Below the pieces are notes generated by a model. That model worked only from the letters and a program-made list of their open reading frames with translations, was not told where the DNA came from and ran no database searches. From NCBI GenBank assembly GCA_903881535.1, contig CAIRTT010000634.1:1-17283 (forward strand): 17,283 bases of DNA, written 5' to 3'. Made by a program: the position numbers and the translations under genes. This document shows positions 6,966 to 14,300 of this stretch, piece by piece. Within the stretch, counting starts at the first letter, position 1, and every line of letters starts with the position of its first letter. Source of the stretch: an uncultured Armatimonadota bacterium. GTDB lineage: Bacteria; Armatimonadota; Armatimonadia; Armatimonadales; Armatimonadaceae.

Positions 6966-7738
6966 TCCGGTTTCTCCCTCAAAACTGCTGTAACCAACCA
7001 GCGGTCTGATTTACTGTTTGGCGCCTTGTCAGCATAGTTACCCCAAAACAAAATTTCATGGAAACCTGCGCGACGCAGGCCATCACGAACTTCATCCTTT
7101 GTGTGCGCCCGTTGCACATGCTGCTCCGAAAACACATCTTCGGACCCATCTGGATGTGTACGCCAGAAGTCCATATTTACCGTACAGAGCCTGGTTTCTT
7201 CATCCCATGTGGCTTTCCAAACGTGCCGAATATTGCCGATGGCATCTTCCTGATTGAACAACCCTTGGCGCAGTGCATAGGGAGCGTTGAGGTCAAAGGC
7301 AAACACCCCACCGACATTGAGTGTTTGGGCGACAGATGTAAAAACTCGGTAAAGACCATCAAGGGTTGTCACGTAGTTCAACGCATCAAACAAGCAGGTA
7401 ACCAAATCAACCGTGAGCCCATCCGGGAGTGATGTCACTTCGGCATTTTGAACAAAGTAGGTGATAGCGCTTCCAGCCGTATTGGCCTTGTTGCGGGCTA
7501 CGCTGATCATTTCTGGTGACAAATCGGCCCCATAAACGGGACTATAGCCCCGTGAATAGAGTATTTCTGTTCCAAGACCTGTGCCACATGCGATATCGAA
7601 CACGCTGCGCGGTCGCTTCCTTCGGTCGCGAATATCACGCTCAATTCGTGAGAGCCATGCACTGTGCGGAACGGTCCACATGATGTGGTCATAAACGCCA
7701 GCCAACGCACCATAGCTGTTGTTTTCACTTGATGTCAC
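6962..7738 (-). CDS. Class I SAM-dependent methyltransferase
   Basis: The 258-aa protein has a Rossmann-fold methyltransferase pattern. Motif I is SVFDIACGTGLGTEIL (45-60), the acidic end of strand 2 is D72 in GADLSPEMI, and motif IV is VDLVTCLFDALNYV (110-123). The post-motif region is FAFDLNAPYAL (146-156) and a beta-rich C-terminal part follows. This is the general 'methyltransferase domain 25/11' type acting on small molecules or unspecified acceptors; the substrate cannot be told. The start is GTG at 7738-7736, since ATG triplets just upstream are out of frame. A GGAGG lies 13 nt upstream, slightly far. It is the first gene of the minus-strand operon (methyltransferase, GH65-like lipoprotein, M14 peptidase) and is divergent from the histidine kinase gene with only about 50 bp between them. 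Confidence 0.85.
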   Translation of the reverse strand: MTSSENNSYGALAGVYDHIMWTVPHSAWLSRIERDIRDRRKRPRSVFDIACGTGLGTEILYSRGYSPVYGADLSPEMISVARNKANTAGSAITYFVQNAEVTSLPDGLTVDLVTCLFDALNYVTTLDGLYRVFTSVAQTLNVGGVFAFDLNAPYALRQGLFNQEDAIGNIRHVWKATWDEETRLCTVNMDFWRTHPDGSEDVFSEQHVQRAHTKDEVRDGLRRAGFHEILFWGNYADKAPNSKSDRWLVTAVLREKPE

Positions 7739-7799
7739 AGCATCATTGTAGCCTCCACAACAGCCTGAAATTTGCCGAGAATATGGAGTGATGACAAAT
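7739..7799. promoter_or_regulatory. Divergent intergenic region between the methyltransferase operon and the kinase operon
   Basis: Both operons must be driven from, or close to, this very short space. On the minus strand TTGTCA (plus 7792-7797) and CAAATT (plus 7769-7774) with a 17-bp spacer could be a -35/-10 pair, though the -10 is poor. GGAGTGAT at 7785-7792 is a Shine-Dalgarno-like sequence for the kinase. No clear plus-strand promoter was seen. The minus-strand promoter would overlap the 5' end of the kinase gene, so the two operons could interfere or be co-regulated. Confidence 0.3.
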
Positions 7800-9143
7800 T
7801 TGGAAACCGTCCACCGTAAACGCCGCTATGCAACGCGAGCGATTGCAAAGCAGGACACACCGGGATTTGCACGACTTCGCCGCCAAATGACGGCGCTGGA
7901 AGAGCTTTGGCGTACAGTTCCTTACATTGAAATGTCGCATCTCTGCCCACTTGTAATCGACCGTGCTGTGACCGCACTTGAAGCACACACGGGCTCACTC
8001 TTCCTACGCGACCGAGGTACCGACCTAATGCGCTTGACAGCAAGCGTTGGTCTGTCGAGCGAAGTCAATCAATCCATGACCATTATCATTGGTGATGGCA
8101 TTGCAGGGAGGGTTGCTGAGTCTCGACAATCTGTACTAATGCACAAGGATCCGGATGCCCACCCACTTATGCAGGGACGAAAAAGTCGAATCAAGCAACG
8201 CGCAGAGATTGAAAGTGCTATCTGTGTTCCATTACTCGCCGTTAATGATGGCACAGTCCTCGGAGTCCTAAGTGTCTCACGGAGAGTACCAAGCCAACCC
8301 TTCATCGATGACGATATGCGCGTTCTATCATTATTTGCATCAATCGTAGGGGCTACTTTTGGGCAGACAATGGTTCTGGATGATGTCCGTAGAATGGCAT
8401 CCGAACAAGTGGAAATGCAACGTAAAGTTGCACGGTCCGAGCAGCTTGCTGGCATTGGACGTCTGGCGGCTACTGTTGCCCATGAAGTCCGTAATCCCTT
8501 GGGAGCGATAAAGGGGTCTGCCCAGCACCTCATGTCGGTGACGCGCGACCGTAGTGACTGTCAAGAGTTTCTTGGAATTGTCATTGAAGAAGCCGATGGC
8601 CTTGCGCAAATGACAACAGACCTCCTTGACTTCTCCAAATCTGACCCACTACAACAGGATGCTTTTGATCTTGTAAACATCCTTAGTGATGAAGTTAAGC
8701 TCCTTTCACAAGATCCAGTCTTCAAAAACAAAGTCAGCACAGATTTCTCTGGACTTACATCCCAAGTAATAACCTCCGATAAAGCACGCGTTGGCAGAGC
8801 TGTTCGAAATATCCTTCGGAATGCTGCACAAGCTGCCTGTCTGGCGTGTGTGCATCACGGTGAACCGCAGGTAGATGTCATGGTAGAGAAAACTCTGGAT
8901 GGCATCATCGTTCACATTGGTGACAATGGCCCGGGCATACCTGTAGAGCTGCGTGAACGGATTTTCGAGCCGTTCTATACGACAAAGTCGCGTGGAACAG
9001 GTCTTGGACTCGCACAAGTTCGTCAGGACCTGGATATCCTTGGCATTCGAATGGAAGTTGGAATTTCCCAGTATTCTGGAGCCGAGATTACCCTTATATT
9101 CCCGGTCGCTGATACCGAAACTAAGTACGGAAACGATTTATGA
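7788..9143 (+). CDS. GAF-domain sensor histidine kinase, NtrB-like
   Basis: A 451-aa two-component kinase without transmembrane segments, hence a cytoplasmic sensor. A GAF domain spans about 45-195 (TGSLFLRDRGTDLMRLTASVG; IESAICVPLLAV; VLGVLSVSRR) and would bind a small ligand or sense redox state. A helix (about 197-222) links it to the DHp domain, with the phospho-accepting His232 in VAHEVRNPLGAIKG. The ATPase domain has the N box NILRNAAQAA (341-350), G1 DNGPGIP (379-385), F box FEPFYTT (393-399) and G2 GTGLGLA (403-409), all intact. The start is uncertain: GTG 7788, ATG 7791 or TTG 7800. GGAGTGAT sits best for TTG 7800, which would remove four or five residues. The stop overlaps the next gene's ATG by 4 bp, so the response regulator is its cognate partner. 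Confidence 0.93.
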   Translation: MMTNLETVHRKRRYATRAIAKQDTPGFARLRRQMTALEELWRTVPYIEMSHLCPLVIDRAVTALEAHTGSLFLRDRGTDLMRLTASVGLSSEVNQSMTIIIGDGIAGRVAESRQSVLMHKDPDAHPLMQGRKSRIKQRAEIESAICVPLLAVNDGTVLGVLSVSRRVPSQPFIDDDMRVLSLFASIVGATFGQTMVLDDVRRMASEQVEMQRKVARSEQLAGIGRLAATVAHEVRNPLGAIKGSAQHLMSVTRDRSDCQEFLGIVIEEADGLAQMTTDLLDFSKSDPLQQDAFDLVNILSDEVKLLSQDPVFKNKVSTDFSGLTSQVITSDKARVGRAVRNILRNAAQAACLACVHHGEPQVDVMVEKTLDGIIVHIGDNGPGIPVELRERIFEPFYTTKSRGTGLGLAQVRQDLDILGIRMEVGISQYSGAEITLIFPVADTETKYGNDL

Positions 9144-10411
9144 ACGAAGTAACGGTATTGCTGGTTGATGATGAGCCAAACTTGCGGCGTGTACTGGGTG
9201 CAGTATTAGAAGCCGATGGCTATCGCATAATATCTGCCGATTGTGGACGAGATGCACTCAAGAAAGCCAAGGCTGAACAACATCTGGATTTGGTGATCAC
9301 AGATTACCTAATGCCTGACTTGAACGGCTTGCAGGTCCTAGATGGAATACGTAAGCTTCACCCAACTGTAAAGTCACTCGTGGTGTCCGGGCATGGAACT
9401 GTGCGAAGTGCCGTTGAAGCGATGCGTCTAGGGGCATTCGATTACATTACAAAGCCATTTGATGTTGACCAAGTTAAGGCGACGGTAAAGCGCGCCCTGA
9501 AATCTGAGACGCCATCTCCAACTATTTCTGCAGCCTTCGCAGTAAGTCGAGGGAGCAAGTCTGCAACGATTGCTCAAACCGATGCGATGCTTCTTGCACA
9601 CAAATCAGGTTTGCTGGGCGATTCGCCAGTAACCAGGCATCTGGCTGAGAATCTGGTGCGCGCATCAAAGTCAAACCGAGCGACCGTTCTGTTGCTCGGA
9701 GAATCCGGTACGGGTAAAGAAGTCGCAGCGAAGCTGGTGCATGAAGCAAGTCCGCGGTCAGCAGGTCCATTTGTGGCAGTAAGCTGTGCTGCGTTACCAG
9801 ACTCATTGTTGGAATCAGAACTCTTTGGTCATGAGAAATCCGCATTTACAGGAGCGCAGCAAGCAAAGCCGGGGCGGTTTGAGCTCGCACATGGGGGAAC
9901 ATTGTTCCTGGATGAAATTGGGGATATTCCTCCACTTACACAGGTCAAACTTCTGAGGGCACTTCAGGAACGTGAAATCTGCCGTATTGGTGGTACGAAG
10001 ACTGTCAAAGTGGATGTGCGTCTTGTAGCCGCCACAAACCGGGATCTTTGGCAGGCAGTTCAGGATGGTACATTCCGGTTGGATCTCTACTATCGTCTTC
10101 ATGTCGTACCCGTTCATCTTCCAGCCCTTCGTGAGCGTGGTGCCGATGTGATGTTGCTGGCGAATGCATTCTTGGAGCGAATTGCAGCCGAGAATGGTCG
10201 TTCGTTTGTAGGCGGATTTACAACGGATGCTGAGGATGCGCTGAATAAGCACTCATTCCCTGGAAACATTCGTGAGCTTCAGAATTTTATTGAGTATGCT
10301 GTGGTGATGGCGAGTCCGGATGCAACTGCAATCGCAGCGGATTTCTTTCCTCCTTACATGACGACATCACGTGGCCAGAGTGTGACCACAAAGTCAGGAA
10401 TGGCAGCTTAA
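9140..10411 (+). CDS. NtrC-family sigma-54 activator response regulator lacking a DNA-binding domain
   Basis: Residues 1-120 form a receiver domain: D10/D11 acidic pocket, phosphorylated D55 (VITDYLMPD), S83, K105 (DYITKPFD). Residues about 158-390 form an AAA+ sigma-54-interaction domain: Walker A GESGTGKE (187-194), Walker B GTLFLDEIG (253-261), ATNRDL (298-303), FRLDLYYRL (312-320) with the arginine-finger region, and FPGNIRELQN (373-382) as sensor II. The sigma-54-contacting loop reads SAFTGA (234-239) instead of GAFTGA. After the AAA+ domain only about 33 residues remain, low in complexity, with no Fis-type helix-turn-helix. The regulator therefore probably activates without binding a specific upstream site, as described for FlgR of Helicobacter and CtcC of Chlamydia, or works through a partner. 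It is encoded in a 4-bp overlap with its kinase and is followed after 1 bp by the Wzz/BY-kinase-like gene. Confidence 0.93.
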   Translation: MNEVTVLLVDDEPNLRRVLGAVLEADGYRIISADCGRDALKKAKAEQHLDLVITDYLMPDLNGLQVLDGIRKLHPTVKSLVVSGHGTVRSAVEAMRLGAFDYITKPFDVDQVKATVKRALKSETPSPTISAAFAVSRGSKSATIAQTDAMLLAHKSGLLGDSPVTRHLAENLVRASKSNRATVLLLGESGTGKEVAAKLVHEASPRSAGPFVAVSCAALPDSLLESELFGHEKSAFTGAQQAKPGRFELAHGGTLFLDEIGDIPPLTQVKLLRALQEREICRIGGTKTVKVDVRLVAATNRDLWQAVQDGTFRLDLYYRLHVVPVHLPALRERGADVMLLANAFLERIAAENGRSFVGGFTTDAEDALNKHSFPGNIRELQNFIEYAVVMASPDATAIAADFFPPYMTTSRGQSVTTKSGMAA

Positions 10412-10412
10412 A

Positions 10413-12731
10413 GTGACGCAGAACACGACATTCTGGTCGACATTTAGAATCCTCCGGGCACGCCGATGGTGGGTTTTGCTGTTGACACTTGTCTGTGCCG
10501 CTGCCATCTTTGTTGGTACTGAGTTTCAACGTATCAACGCGATTGTCCCTGTCGAATCGACTCTTTCCATTACTGCCGCAACATCACCAGGTTCATCTTC
10601 GCCCACAAGTGCGAATCCGCTCGAGGATCAGGTGTCGGCGGCCTACCAAGCAATCAGGTCAAGTGATTCGGTATTTGTCACTGCTGCAACATTAATGACA
10701 TTACCGAGGTTGCAGCGAACCCAACGGGTCTTGGACATCCTAGAACGCACCCAATATTTTGCGGCTTTGGACCTTGAGCTAAGGGAAACAAACAGCGAAA
10801 ATTCTCTGCGTGATGAACATCAGCGCGTTGCCGACATCATCAGCAGCCCGCGGGATTCTCAGGGAACCTATGCGGATTCGGGTATTTCTGGAGACACTTC
10901 AACGATTGTGAGCGAGCTGCGTAGTCGGATTGCAGTAAGTGTAAGTGAGGCGATTCATTCAGCGGATGCCAATCGGAAATTCGACCCAGTCATTCGATTG
11001 ACGGGTTCCTTTTCACGACCAGCCGAGGGAATGTTAGCTGTAAACATGCTTTCTGTGGCGGCATTATCTGATACTGATCGGGCATCGAGACAGTCTAATG
11101 CAGCAAGACTCGCAAGGCTTGGTAAGCAGCGAAAATTGTTGCAAACTCAAATGGATATTGCTAACAATACGCTGATTGTTTTCCGATCTGCGGGTTCATT
11201 AAATGGCCGCATTGGCTTAGTTGCCGACCAGACGTTTGTCCGCTATCAAGCGCTTGAACAAGAAGAGCAGCGATTACGCATGCGCCTCGCGGGCATGAAT
11301 GAACGAGTCGACTCATTCCGAAATGCAATCAGTGGTGTAAAGCGAGTTGACAAAGTCGCGGTATCGGCATCTGAAAACCCGGTTTTGATCGTAGCTGAGC
11401 AACGACTACAGCTTGCAAAGAGCGCAATGCTTGTTGTGGACCGTAGTAATCTTGGTGTTCGTAGCGATGAATACATTAAAGCTGAAAGCGATCTGATGTC
11501 TGCACAGCGGGATGTGGACACCGCACAGCGTCGGACGCAGACAATGACGCGATGGAATGATCGTTTTGATGCACTGGCGATTAAGCTGGCGGATGCAGAT
11601 GCAGAGCGTGGCGAGCTAAAGCGAAGCTTGGATCAGGTCACAGATGACCGGGCCAAGATGGAGCGTCAGTGGGGACTTGCTCCACAGCTGCAAAGCAAGT
11701 TTGACAACATCAATCGGCAAATTAAGGTCATCGATGAGCGCCTTGGTAAAATTGATCAGGAGTTAACCGCTGCTGCGACAGAATCGGCCACGATTATTCC
11801 AGTGATGTCTCTGCAATCATATGCGCATTTGCTGCCTGTCGATCCCGTTAATCGCTGGAAAGTGCTCGTATATGGCCTGGCTCTTTCGAGCGTCGTATCA
11901 GCACTACTTGCAATCGGAATGTCCAGATTGGACAACACGATTCGGACAGGTGGAGATCTCGAGCGTGAAATGGGGGTGAATGTTCTGGCATCCATCCCAG
12001 CGCACCATGGCGACCCGATTGAGGGTGCCAAAGTTGTACTCAACGATCCGCTCTCGGGTGTTGCGGAAGCCTTCAGGTTACTCCGCACCGATATTCAACT
12101 ATCTCTTGCGACCCATCCTTTTAAAACGCTGTTGGTTGTTGGTGCGAGGCCGGGGGATGGAGCAAGTACGGTTGCTTCCAATCTGGCAATCGCTCTCGCA
12201 CAAACGGGACGTAAGGTCGTTTTGTTGGATGCCGACTTACGGCGCCCAATGTTGCACATGCTTTTTGGTGCAAACCCGGCGGCAGGCGTTTCATCGGTAT
12301 TGAATGGGAATTTTGGTCTGGATGCGGCTGTGCAGCCAACCGAGCAGGATGGCTTGTTTGTGTTACCAGCGGGACCTGCAGTTAAATTGGCCAGTGAAAT
12401 GCTGTCTAGTGCCGCGATGGGACGTTTGTTGGTTGAGTTGAAATCCAGGTTTGACATGGTGATTGTGGATGCACCATCACCGATCATATTTGCGGATGCC
12501 CTCGTGCTAGGTTCTCAGCTTGATGTCGCAGTTATTGTTGCTAAAGCTGGACATACTCCACGGGGTGTTGAACAGCAGGCCCGCCGTCAGCTTGAGCGTA
12601 CAAAGATAGAACTCCTGGGTGTTGTAATCAATCAGGTGGAACCGGCGCGTGTCGACTCGCTGTACTTTCAGGATCGCTATTACTCAGCGGATGCTGGTCA
12701 CGGTACGGTGAAGACGGCATCGGAACTTTAG
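10413..12731 (+). CDS. Wzz/BY-kinase-like polysaccharide co-polymerase with a degenerate P-loop
   Basis: The 772-aa protein has the layout of a fused chain-length determinant and bacterial tyrosine kinase that governs export and length of extracellular polysaccharide. A first membrane helix is at about 19-36 (WWVLLLTLVCAAAIFVG). A long periplasmic region with coiled-coil-like stretches (about 225-450) follows, and a second helix is at about 482-503. The cytoplasmic ATPase domain covers about 540-745. It keeps Walker A' (VVLLDADLRRP, 602-612) and Walker B (DMVIVDAP, 681-688). The Walker A, however, reads GARPGDGAST (577-586): Ala584 takes the place of the conserved lysine. The C-terminal tyrosine cluster is small (Y751, Y756, Y757). 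ATP hydrolysis and autophosphorylation are therefore doubtful, and it may act as a structural co-polymerase. The GTG start lies 1 bp after the regulator's stop, so it is translated from the same mRNA. Confidence 0.88.
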   Translation: MTQNTTFWSTFRILRARRWWVLLLTLVCAAAIFVGTEFQRINAIVPVESTLSITAATSPGSSSPTSANPLEDQVSAAYQAIRSSDSVFVTAATLMTLPRLQRTQRVLDILERTQYFAALDLELRETNSENSLRDEHQRVADIISSPRDSQGTYADSGISGDTSTIVSELRSRIAVSVSEAIHSADANRKFDPVIRLTGSFSRPAEGMLAVNMLSVAALSDTDRASRQSNAARLARLGKQRKLLQTQMDIANNTLIVFRSAGSLNGRIGLVADQTFVRYQALEQEEQRLRMRLAGMNERVDSFRNAISGVKRVDKVAVSASENPVLIVAEQRLQLAKSAMLVVDRSNLGVRSDEYIKAESDLMSAQRDVDTAQRRTQTMTRWNDRFDALAIKLADADAERGELKRSLDQVTDDRAKMERQWGLAPQLQSKFDNINRQIKVIDERLGKIDQELTAAATESATIIPVMSLQSYAHLLPVDPVNRWKVLVYGLALSSVVSALLAIGMSRLDNTIRTGGDLEREMGVNVLASIPAHHGDPIEGAKVVLNDPLSGVAEAFRLLRTDIQLSLATHPFKTLLVVGARPGDGASTVASNLAIALAQTGRKVVLLDADLRRPMLHMLFGANPAAGVSSVLNGNFGLDAAVQPTEQDGLFVLPAGPAVKLASEMLSSAAMGRLLVELKSRFDMVIVDAPSPIIFADALVLGSQLDVAVIVAKAGHTPRGVEQQARRQLERTKIELLGVVINQVEPARVDSLYFQDRYYSADAGHGTVKTASEL

Positions 12732-12831
12732 GTTTACTGCTGTGCCAGTCCGACGCTGAAATGCCTAGCCCCGATGTTGAGAACCTAATGGGTTGGACGA
12801 TTCGCGCGCTCAAAAGCGTAGTTCAAAAGAC
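12732..12831. other. Convergent intergenic spacer
   Basis: This 100-bp gap separates the convergent Wzz-like and C11-family genes. I see only short imperfect inverted repeats, for example AACC-TAAT-GGGTT at 12782-12794, and no stem followed by a U-tract, so no terminator can be called. Confidence 0.4.
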
Positions 12832-14196
12832 TTAGCGGGGACCCTTCTCCAGAAATGCCATCCAATTCGGTGCGGCTTTTGCTAGAGCAAGTTCCTTGTA
12901 GCGTTGTCCAAAGCCATTTGCCTGTTCGATGTCAATCGTCCTGAAGCGAATAGGAGTGGGAAGGTAAATTGCTAGACCTTGAGAGCGCGGGTGCTGTGCA
13001 CCGTTTACATTTTTGACAATCACTGCCTTGACTGCTGTACGTAGGGCTACTGCGGCTGCTTGGACATCTGGATCCGGAATGTAGAAGTTTCCTTGCGCGT
13101 CTTTATCCGTAAGCAAGTCGATAAAGTCAAGGAGATCCTTATTTTCTGCGTAAGCATAGCTCTCCGCTAAGGCGCGCGAATCGGATATCGCAGTGCCGTA
13201 AATTTCTGATGCGGCGAGCAGAGCAACGCCTAGATTGTCCAAATACTGGGACAACAATGCGACTTGACTCGTATCAATCACTGATTGTGTTGTATTGCTG
13301 AGCGTTCCATAGCGATTGATTGTCTGGGTGACAAGATCTACAGCGAGGTCTTTCGTCTGAATGTTTGGGGTACGCACAAGTGTGCGGGCAAATGCATCGT
13401 ACGGTAAACCTTCACCCGGCGGGCTCTCTTGAGATCCGACGATGTATTCGGCTTTGTTTCGGAGTTCATAAACGACTTCCGCCATTTGCATCAGCGAGCA
13501 GTCAACAACCAACAAGTCCCACATCCGGCCACTGGGGTGCGAAATCGCACCGGGCACGTCTATGGTTTCGATATGACTTCCTGTTGCATCATCGTAGGAA
13601 AGACCACGGGTTACCTTTTTGGCGGATTTTACCGAGCGCCATCCAGCGCCGTGATTCCATAGAACTAGACAATACCGACGTGCAGGAAATGTCGTGACGC
13701 CCCATTGCACAAACTCACTTAGACGGGATTTCTCACCCATGTCAACACCATTGTGCTGGCTGATGAGTGTGCTTTCAATTTGGGTTGGGTCGTTTGCGCG
13801 ATCGACATAAAACCGGCGGGTATCACCCCAGTCACCATCAGAATTGTCGTACCGTCCCGCAAATCGCTTGTATTGCACGACAAAGTTAATGTCTTCTGTA
13901 GAACCGGATTGCTCAAGCTGATTTGTGTTCAGAAGACCATACGTTTCAAGGTCATTGGCACCGTTCATGTAAATGAGAACAGTCCATTCCTTTGCAGGCT
14001 GTACATCGGGGTCGACGCGAACTGTCCATCCTGGCTGAGCAACCTTTTGTCCACCAGCTGTGCTGAGCAGGCGTGCGGATGCCGGTAACTTGTAGGTGGA
14101 ACCACCACCACAGCCAGCGAGGATAGCTTCCAGTGACAATGTGAGCGATGTTAGTCCCGCAAGCTTCAGGGCATCACGACGGTTGAGCTGCTTCAT
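12832..14196 (-). CDS. Clostripain-family (C11) protein with Ser at the nucleophile position, Tat/lipoprotein signal
   Basis: From ATG at 14196 the protein has 454 residues. It starts with a twin-arginine/lipoprotein signal (MKQLNRRDALKLAG ... ILAGC, Cys29), indicating export and membrane anchoring. The caspase-like core is recognisable: WTVLIYMNGANDLE (71-84), CLVLWNHGAGW (176-186) with the catalytic His182, then WDLLVVDCSLMQMAEV (226-241), SQESPPGEGLPY (255-266) and SQGLAIYLP (405-413). In clostripain relatives the nucleophile stretch is DACLM; here it is DCSLM, so Ser234 occupies the usual Cys position and a Cys (233) sits one residue earlier. It may be inactive, use serine, or use the shifted Cys. 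An upstream in-frame ATG at 14241 would add 15 residues before the signal sequence and is less likely; AGAGA precedes the chosen start. The gene is divergent from the sigma-factor operon and convergent with the Wzz-like gene. Confidence 0.88.
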   Translation of the reverse strand: MKQLNRRDALKLAGLTSLTLSLEAILAGCGGGSTYKLPASARLLSTAGGQKVAQPGWTVRVDPDVQPAKEWTVLIYMNGANDLETYGLLNTNQLEQSGSTEDINFVVQYKRFAGRYDNSDGDWGDTRRFYVDRANDPTQIESTLISQHNGVDMGEKSRLSEFVQWGVTTFPARRYCLVLWNHGAGWRSVKSAKKVTRGLSYDDATGSHIETIDVPGAISHPSGRMWDLLVVDCSLMQMAEVVYELRNKAEYIVGSQESPPGEGLPYDAFARTLVRTPNIQTKDLAVDLVTQTINRYGTLSNTTQSVIDTSQVALLSQYLDNLGVALLAASEIYGTAISDSRALAESYAYAENKDLLDFIDLLTDKDAQGNFYIPDPDVQAAAVALRTAVKAVIVKNVNGAQHPRSQGLAIYLPTPIRFRTIDIEQANGFGQRYKELALAKAAPNWMAFLEKGPR

Positions 14197-14300
14197 GTTG
14201 TCTCTATGATACGCAACGGACTTTGTACCTTCACGCATCATTCAAGAAATCATGTAAATTCAATCTTTCCGGATAACGACTTTAAAGTAGAGTATTGCCA
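14197..14300. promoter_or_regulatory. Divergent control region between the C11-like gene and the sigma-factor operon
   Basis: This 104-bp AT-richer gap must carry both promoters. ATTCAA occurs twice in direct orientation (14240-14245 and 14258-14263; 18 bp start to start), spaced like a repeated operator half-site. TAAAGT (14283-14288) is a possible weak -10 for the rightward operon, but its -35 is poor, which would fit a promoter read by an alternative sigma factor. AGAG at 14289-14292 lies 8 nt before ATG 14301 and favours that start. Confidence 0.3.

Noticed and set aside
14197..14241. Longer start (ATG 14241) for the C11-family protein
   Set aside because: It would place 15 residues before the twin-arginine signal; ATG 14196 gives a standard signal and has AGAGA upstream.
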